Source: Candidatus Coatesiibacteriota bacterium
Lineage (GTDB): Bacteria > RBG-13-66-14
Direction: 5' to 3'
Length of the DNA: 11,010 bases
NCBI GenBank assembly: GCA_014728185.1
Contig: WJMB01000018.1
Span: forward strand, 1 to 11,010
Position 1 is the stretch's first letter; the number at the start of each line of letters is the position of its first letter. Both the position numbers and the translations under genes were made by a program. Under the pieces are notes generated by a model. The model made no database searches, was not told the DNA's origin, and was given only the letters and a program-made list of their open reading frames with translations. This document shows positions 7,063 to 11,010 of this stretch, in pieces.

Positions 7063-7126
7063 CGGGTGAGTCCTCCAGGTGGATTTGCGCTGGAACGCGG
7101 GTTCGCGAAAAAGGCGGTCTTATGCC

Positions 7127-7555
7127 CTAGTAGCCGTAGCCGTAGTAGTCGTCGGTATAGTAGTAGTAGTCCACGTCGCCGTCGATTGCCTCGATGGCGT
7201 TCATGCTGGCGGCGTGCTCATCGTTGAGCACGTTCATCATGGTGTTGTACGTGCTCTGGTCCATCTCGCCGCCGGAGGCGTAGCCAGATCCGGCGTAATC
7301 GTCGTAACCCGCGTAGCTGGTTGAGGAGGTGCCGTAGGGGTAGAACATCCCGCTGGCGGCGTCGTAATAGTAGTAGATGTCGGTGGCGGGTTCGTAGGCG
7401 TAGTAGAGGTCGTAGTAGGGAGCGTAGAAGTAGTAGTAGTAACCGTCGGTGGTCACATACATTCCGCTGGTGTCGTCGTAGTACCAGCCCGAGTAATCCT
7501 GGGCGATTCCGACGAGGACCAGCAAGGCCAACAGGGCGAGGGCGACTTTACGCAT
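7127..7555 (-). CDS. Secreted tyrosine-rich repeat protein, copy 1 (OCRE-like)
   Basis: Paralogue of the gene that follows it. It has 142 residues, 32 of them tyrosine, and a signal peptide with predicted cleavage after GIA at residue 18. The octads sit with the same spacing as in the other copy: WYYDDTSG (24-31), YFYAPYYD (42-49), YAYEPATD (52-59) and YYYDAASG (62-69). The C-terminal segment 98-142 repeats the MDQSTY ... EHAASMN ... VDYYYY ... YGY pattern. I chose the ATG at 7555, with GGAGG four bases upstream, over an earlier in-frame start that would precede the signal peptide with polar residues. A TATAAT box lies about 80 bases upstream and the transporter gene is divergent. The 64-base gap to the second copy holds no terminator for this strand. 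That both copies keep the repeat spacing and tail implies selection on the protein. Confidence 0.86.
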   Translation of the reverse strand: MRKVALALLALLVLVGIAQDYSGWYYDDTSGMYVTTDGYYYYFYAPYYDLYYAYEPATDIYYYYDAASGMFYPYGTSSTSYAGYDDYAGSGYASGGEMDQSTYNTMMNVLNDEHAASMNAIEAIDGDVDYYYYTDDYYGYGY

Positions 7556-7633
7556 CAATCCTCCAGGTGAGGTGGTTTTCGTTCGTATGAGAAGCGTGGC
7601 GGGGCGGGAACTCAATCAGCATCAGCTTTTAAC

Positions 7634-7639
7634 ATTATA
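7634..7639 (-). promoter_or_regulatory. -10 box for the tyrosine-rich gene pair
   Basis: A perfect TATAAT on the minus strand, about 80 bases upstream of the first tyrosine-rich gene. I find no good -35 box at 16-18 bases (the best hexamer is CAGTAA) and no extended -10 TG, so it may need an activator. Confidence 0.5.
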
Positions 7640-7686
7640 CCCGCTTTGCCTCTGAATTACTGTGATATTCGTCACGCTAGTCCCGG

Positions 7687-7716
7687 TTGTACCCGCCGGG
7701 GCGGCTTTGTTATTAT
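7687..7716 (+). promoter_or_regulatory. Possible promoter of the transporter operon
   Basis: TTGTAC (7687-7692) and TATTAT (7711-7716, five of six matches to TATAAT) are 18 bases apart. The predicted start near 7723 gives a leader of about 90 bases. It lies in the divergent intergenic region shared with the tyrosine-rich genes. The match is moderate. Confidence 0.4.
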
Positions 7717-7810
7717 CGGAAACCTCGATTATCTTCGGGAGCGTTCCATCCTATCTTACTGATACTTATGCGCATTCGTGGATAAATCCGCACAGGGAAC
7801 GGAGCGAGTG

Positions 7811-9349
7811 ATGGGCGATGAGAAGATCGAGCTGTTGAAGCCCAAGGGGCCGGCCAAGTGGAACAAGCGCTCGGCCTTCATTCTGGCCGCCATCGGTTCG
7901 GCTGTGGGCCTGGGCAACGTCTGGCGCTTCCCCTTCGTCTGCTACGAGAACGGCGGCGGGGCCTTCCTGATCCCCTACCTGGTGGCCATCGTCACCGCCG
8001 GGATCCCGCTGATGATCCTCGAGTTCAGCCTGGGGCACAAGATGGCCTCCGGGGCGCCGATCAGCTTCGGCAAGGCCCATAGGAAGTCGGAATGGGTGGG
8101 CTGGGTGATGGTCATTGTCGGCTTCATCATCACCGTCTACTACGCGGTGATCATGAGCTGGTGCTTCAACTATGTCTTCCAGGCCGTCAACAGCCTGGGC
8201 TGGGGGGACAGTCCCGGCGAGTTCTTCAACCAAACCCTGCTGCAGATTACCGACGGTCCCGGCTCCATCGGCGGTTTGAGCTGGCCCCTGGTCATCGGCC
8301 TGGTGCTGACCTGGGGGGCGATCTACTTCGCCATCCGCAAGGGGGCTCGCAGCGTCGGCAAGGTGGTCCTGCTGACCGTCCCGTTGCCCTGGCTGCTTTT
8401 GGTTGTGATGAGCATCCGCGGCGCCACCCTCGAGGGCTCCGCCGCCGGGCTCAACTACTTCCTCAATCCGGACTGGAGCGCGCTGCTGGACCCCGGCGTC
8501 TGGCTCTCGGCCTACGGCCAGGTCTTCTTCAGCTTCTCCCTGGCCTTCGGTGTGATGATCACCTATGCCAGCTACCTGCCCCGCAAGGCCGACATCAACA
8601 ACAACGCCGTGATCATCAGCCTCTCCGACGCCGCGACCAGCTTCCTGGCCGGACTGACCGTCTTCGCCACCCTGGGGTTCTTGGCCCAGTCCGGGCATCA
8701 ATCCGTCGGGGAGGTGATGACCGCCGGCCCGGGTCTGGTGTTCGCCGTCTACCCGACTATCTTCAACCAGATGCCCTTCTGGCCCGGCTTCTTCGCCGCG
8801 ATCTTCTTCATCATGCTGCTGCTGCTGGGTATCGACAGCGCCTTCAGCCTGGTCGAGGCCAAGGCCGAGGCCTGGATCACCAAGCTGGGCCTCAGGCGCA
8901 AGCCCACCCTTTTGGTTATCTGCACCATCGCCATGCTGATGGGGCTCTTCTTCGCCACGGGCTCCGGCCTCTACTGGCTCGACATCGTCGACAACTTCCT
9001 GAACAAATTCGGCTTGATTCTGGGCGGGCTCTTCGAGTGTATCGTGCTGGGTTGGCTCTACGGCTCGAAGAAGCTGCGCGAGTACGCCAACAAGCAGTCC
9101 GAGATCCGCATCGGGCGCTGGTGGGATTTCTTAATCAAATACTTCACGCCTTTGATATTGATAGTCACTTTCGGCTTGGACCTCTACCGCACCATCAGCG
9201 AGGGCTACGGCGGCTACCCGGACTGGGCCGTCTTCGTCGGCGGCTGGTGCGTGGTGGCGCTGATCTTCATCCTCAGCTTCCTCTTCTCCCGCATCCGCAC
9301 CCGCAAGCGCGAGGCCGCGGACCTGGAAGGCGGTGAGGCCGATGCGTAG
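7811..9349 (+). CDS. Sodium-dependent transporter, NSS (SNF) family
   Basis: Inner-membrane symporter of the neurotransmitter:sodium symporter family (LeuT fold), which usually imports amino acids with Na+. Family signatures are clear: AVGLGNVWRFP (31-41) and ENGGGAFLIPY (46-56) around broken helix 1, and FFSFSLAFG with S241 in the region of LeuT helix 6. LGIDSAF includes D342 and S343, the eukaryotic-type second sodium site. By alignment to LeuT the first sodium site has A31, N36 and S241, but LeuT N286 is D273 here, and S277 stands at the LeuT E290 / chloride-site position. At 512 residues it is of usual length, with about 12 helices. I start at the ATG at 7811, with GGAG seven bases upstream, rather than a GTG at 7778 without a ribosome site. 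The next gene overlaps its end by eight bases. The substrate cannot be read from sequence. Confidence 0.95.
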   Translation: MGDEKIELLKPKGPAKWNKRSAFILAAIGSAVGLGNVWRFPFVCYENGGGAFLIPYLVAIVTAGIPLMILEFSLGHKMASGAPISFGKAHRKSEWVGWVMVIVGFIITVYYAVIMSWCFNYVFQAVNSLGWGDSPGEFFNQTLLQITDGPGSIGGLSWPLVIGLVLTWGAIYFAIRKGARSVGKVVLLTVPLPWLLLVVMSIRGATLEGSAAGLNYFLNPDWSALLDPGVWLSAYGQVFFSFSLAFGVMITYASYLPRKADINNNAVIISLSDAATSFLAGLTVFATLGFLAQSGHQSVGEVMTAGPGLVFAVYPTIFNQMPFWPGFFAAIFFIMLLLLGIDSAFSLVEAKAEAWITKLGLRRKPTLLVICTIAMLMGLFFATGSGLYWLDIVDNFLNKFGLILGGLFECIVLGWLYGSKKLREYANKQSEIRIGRWWDFLIKYFTPLILIVTFGLDLYRTISEGYGGYPDWAVFVGGWCVVALIFILSFLFSRIRTRKREAADLEGGEADA

Positions 9350-10265
9350 GCTCATCCCGCTCCTCGTCATCACCCTGGCTCCGGGCGTCTTCGCCCAACA
9401 GCCCGGCGATCAGGAACTCGTCGCCGGCAGCGACGAGCCCTGGCGCGAGCTGCCCGACCACATCCTGCTCCACGTCGAGCGCCAGGACCTGCTCTTCGAT
9501 CTCGAGACCGACCAGGTCAAGCTCGAGGACGTCGTCGACGAGCTGACCGCCGCCGTGGCCGACCCCTTCGAGGAGCCGGCGCTGCGCACCGAGCTGGCCG
9601 ACCGCCTCTTCTGGCTCGGTACCGAGGTCGAGGTCGACGGCGTAACCATCGAGGAGCCCCAGGCCCTCGGGGCGGCCCTGGCCGTCGCCGTCGCCGACGA
9701 TCCCGACTGGGTTCGCGGCTACCTGCGGCGCTGCTTCGCCAAGGACGTCTTCTACTCCTGCCGGCTGCTCGAGCTGATGGCCGTACCCACCGCCATCCCC
9801 CTCTTCGATGAGCTGGCCCGCGACGCGAACCTGGACTTCGACCTGCGCCTGAGCGCTGTGCGGGCAATCGGCGCCGCTGAGGGTCGGGGCGCCTACGACC
9901 GGCTGACCGCCCTGATCGAGGACCCCGTCCCGCCCGACCAGCTCCGTGTCGAGGCTATGACGGCCCTGGCCCCCATCGGTTACGACGAGGGCCGGGCCTT
10001 CCTCGAGGGCTTCATCGCCGAGACCGACTCCTCGCGCCTGGCCGAAGGAGCGGCGGCCGCCCTCGAGCTCCTCGAGGAGACCGCCTCGATGACCACGGGA
10101 GCCTGGATCATGTTCGCCCTGGGCTTCCTGCTGCTTTTCGGCGGCGCCGTCTTCTTCATCATCATCGCCGTGCGCCGCTCCACACCCCACGTTTTCTCTG
10201 ATGAAGACGAAGGCGAAGACGAGGGCGAAGACGAGGGCGAAGACGAAGGCGATGAGCAGCGATGA
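9342..10265 (+). CDS. Secreted HEAT-like single-pass membrane protein with acidic repeat tail
   Basis: 307 residues. A signal peptide (cleavage likely after VFA, about residue 17) is followed by a mostly helical domain. Residues about 115-245 look like HEAT/PBS-lyase-type helical repeats, such as LDFDLRLSAVRAIGA and LRVEAMTALAPIG. One membrane helix (255-277, WIMFALGFLLLFGG and on) ends in a basic RR. A short cytoplasmic tail of four EDEG units (288-303) plus DEQR follows. The expected layout is helical domain in the periplasm and acidic tail in the cytoplasm. HEAT repeats usually bind proteins; the partner is unknown. The ATG at 9342 overlaps the transporter gene by eight bases, with GAGG just upstream. 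The TGA overlaps the next ATG as ATGA. The operon position suggests co-expression with the transporter, though a direct partnership is only inference. Confidence 0.82.
   Translation: MRRLIPLLVITLAPGVFAQQPGDQELVAGSDEPWRELPDHILLHVERQDLLFDLETDQVKLEDVVDELTAAVADPFEEPALRTELADRLFWLGTEVEVDGVTIEEPQALGAALAVAVADDPDWVRGYLRRCFAKDVFYSCRLLELMAVPTAIPLFDELARDANLDFDLRLSAVRAIGAAEGRGAYDRLTALIEDPVPPDQLRVEAMTALAPIGYDEGRAFLEGFIAETDSSRLAEGAAAALELLEETASMTTGAWIMFALGFLLLFGGAVFFIIIAVRRSTPHVFSDEDEGEDEGEDEGEDEGDEQR
10203..10250 (+). repeat. Four tandem 12-base units encoding EDEG
   Basis: Units of GAAGACGARGGC repeat four times in phase with the reading frame, at the C-terminal tail of the HEAT-like protein. The first and fourth units end GAAGGC and the middle two GAGGGC. 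Such in-frame arrays change length by slippage without breaking the frame, so the tail length may vary between strains. Confidence 0.9.
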
Positions 10266-10543
10266 AGCGACCCCGCGCCCTCGGAGAGTTCATCGACGCC
10301 GCCCTGGCCACCGAGCGCCTGCGCCGGGCCGTGCTCCTCGAACGCTTGCGCCTGGCCTGGCCCGGGCTGGTCGGCGGCGCCGTCGCCCAGCGCACCCGGC
10401 TCAGCCTCTCCGGCCGCGACCTCGTCGTCGCCTGCGCCGACGCCGCCTGCCGGGAGCTGCTGGAGGACGGTCGGACCGACCTCCAGCGCCGGTTGCGCAG
10501 GCTCAGCGCCGGCGAGCTGACCTCCCTGCGCCTGGTCGAGTAA
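10262..10543 (+). CDS. DUF721/DciA-like protein
   Basis: 93 residues. DUF721 proteins include DciA, which helps load the replicative helicase DnaB in bacteria lacking DnaC. Seen here are a basic helical N-terminus (MKRPRALGEF), the signature W33 followed by GLVGGAVAQRT, then GRDLVVACADAACRELL. This matches the family pattern of W-x(2)-VVG, a strand with V-x-V, and a downstream helix with conserved L residues. The end TSLRLVE fits the usual closing strand. The ATG overlaps the preceding stop (ATGA), there is no separate strong ribosome site, and a terminator follows about 20 bases after the stop. The length fits the shortest form of the family, without extra domains. DUF721 genes often lie near recF, gyrB or dnaA; this neighbourhood is different. 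Confidence 0.75.
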   Translation: MKRPRALGEFIDAALATERLRRAVLLERLRLAWPGLVGGAVAQRTRLSLSGRDLVVACADAACRELLEDGRTDLQRRLRRLSAGELTSLRLVE

Positions 10544-10564
10544 ACCGCCGCGACCCTCGAACGA

Positions 10565-10596
10565 CCCGCCCCCCGGGGCGGGGTTATGTTATTCTT
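10565..10596 (+). terminator. Intrinsic terminator of the transporter operon
   Basis: CCCGCC (10565-10570) pairs with GGCGGG (10577-10582), followed by GTTATGTTATTCTT. It lies about 20 bases after the DUF721/DciA-like stop. The T-tract is interrupted, so termination may be incomplete. Confidence 0.7.
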
Positions 10597-10623
10597 GCCC
10601 GGCCCAACGACCCACCCTCGCTG

Positions 10624-11010
10624 ATGAAAGAACCCTCCCCCACCCTCGAGCGTGTGATACTGCGCGGCGGTTACCTGACCGCGGCGGCGCTTTTAATCCG
10701 CCGCCTGGCGTTGCTGATTGTAAGCGGCTGGTCGGCCTGGGCCAGCCCGGGCAGCCTGTTGCACACCGCCCTGGATATCGTGGCGGCGGCGGCCCTGATA
10801 CTGGTGATCGGTCCGCTGCGCCGGGGCGGCGCGCCGCCCTTGAAGCGCACGATCTACGTCCTCGCCGTGGTCGTCATCAAGCTCTCCTGGTCGATCTACG
10901 ATATCGCCGCCGTCGAGCCCCTCTTCGCGGTCTTCGACGTGGCGATCGCCGTGGCGGCCGTGGCGGCGGCCCTGGGGGCCTGGAGGTTGACCGTCTGGCG
11001 CCGGGATTAC
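10624..11010 (+). CDS. Membrane protein, unrecognised, cut by right edge
   Basis: The frame is open for 129 codons to the end of the window. It begins MKEPSPTLERVILRGG and holds about four hydrophobic helices, near residues 15-38, 45-65, 76-97 and 100-123, with short basic loops between them (PLRRGGAPPLKR). Alanine, valine and leucine dominate. I recognise no family. The ATG has no clear ribosome site, and it follows an intrinsic terminator by about 30 bases, so it likely has its own promoter (TATGTT near 10585 is a poor candidate) or is leaderless. A GTG at codon 11 is an alternative start. Confidence 0.7.
   Translation, partial: MKEPSPTLERVILRGGYLTAAALLIRRLALLIVSGWSAWASPGSLLHTALDIVAAAALILVIGPLRRGGAPPLKRTIYVLAVVVIKLSWSIYDIAAVEPLFAVFDVAIAVAAVAAALGAWRLTVWRRDY

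Noticed and set aside
7096..7111. CGCG-GGTT-CGCG followed by AAAAA, considered as a terminator
   Set aside because: The stem is only four base pairs, and on the strand of the surrounding genes the run of T precedes rather than follows it.
6640..7440. Runs of GTAGTAGTAG, considered as a microsatellite or CRISPR-like array
   Set aside because: They are the reverse complement of TAC tyrosine codons inside the two tyrosine-rich genes, with no regular repeat-spacer pattern.
7766..8701. 311-residue open frame on the minus strand, rich in Gly, Asp, His and Gln
   Set aside because: It lies antisense to the clear NSS transporter. Its composition is the usual by-product of reading a GC-rich gene backwards, and it shows no domain.
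9273..10190. 305-residue open frame on the minus strand
   Set aside because: It is antisense to the HEAT-like gene, with the low-complexity Gly/Glu/Gln make-up typical of a shadow frame. The plus-strand gene has a signal peptide, a membrane helix and operon overlaps.

Overview
The window looks like chromosomal DNA of an uncultured, high-GC, Gram-negative-type bacterium. The genes are GC-rich (75% in one 60-base line of ligA counted by hand). Two proteins carry lipoprotein signal sequences, one of them with a SPOR domain, and one enzyme is a GlmU-like protein of the kind best known from Bacteroidetes and relatives. I cannot name the taxon from the sequence.

Region 1 (1-4943, minus strand) reads as one operon from a good sigma70-type promoter at 4915-4943. 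The order is a SPOR-domain lipoprotein, a sugar nucleotidyltransferase/acetyltransferase-like protein with a left-handed beta-helix, a second lipoprotein, a 155-base gap, a four-helix membrane protein with no usable ATG/GTG start, and ligA, which runs off the left edge. Gene pairs are 4 bases apart or overlap by 17 or 4 bases, so most of the cluster is probably translationally coupled. The theme is envelope plus DNA housekeeping.

Region 2 (4944-6549) is about 1.6 kb with no convincing gene and much lower GC (33% and 42% in two lines counted). Inside it sits a compact GC-rich palindromic element (5385-5576) made of two inverted copies of the same two sequence blocks. One block is a near-perfect sigma54 -24/-12 promoter; the other is a GC-rich dyad placed where an enhancer-binding protein could bind. 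The two promoters face each other, and their predicted start points flank a central hairpin. This is the most unusual structure in the window.

Region 3 (6550-7640, minus strand) holds two tandem paralogous genes for small secreted proteins with about 20-22% tyrosine. They are built from aromatic repeats spaced about 10 residues apart, reminiscent of the eukaryotic OCRE domain. A strong intrinsic terminator lies downstream and a TATAAT box upstream.

Region 4 (7687-11010, plus strand) starts divergently from region 3. It encodes a sodium-coupled NSS-family transporter, a secreted HEAT-like protein with one membrane helix and an acidic repeat tail, and a DUF721/DciA-like protein. All three overlap by a few bases. 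A GC-rich terminator and the start of another membrane protein, cut by the right edge, follow.
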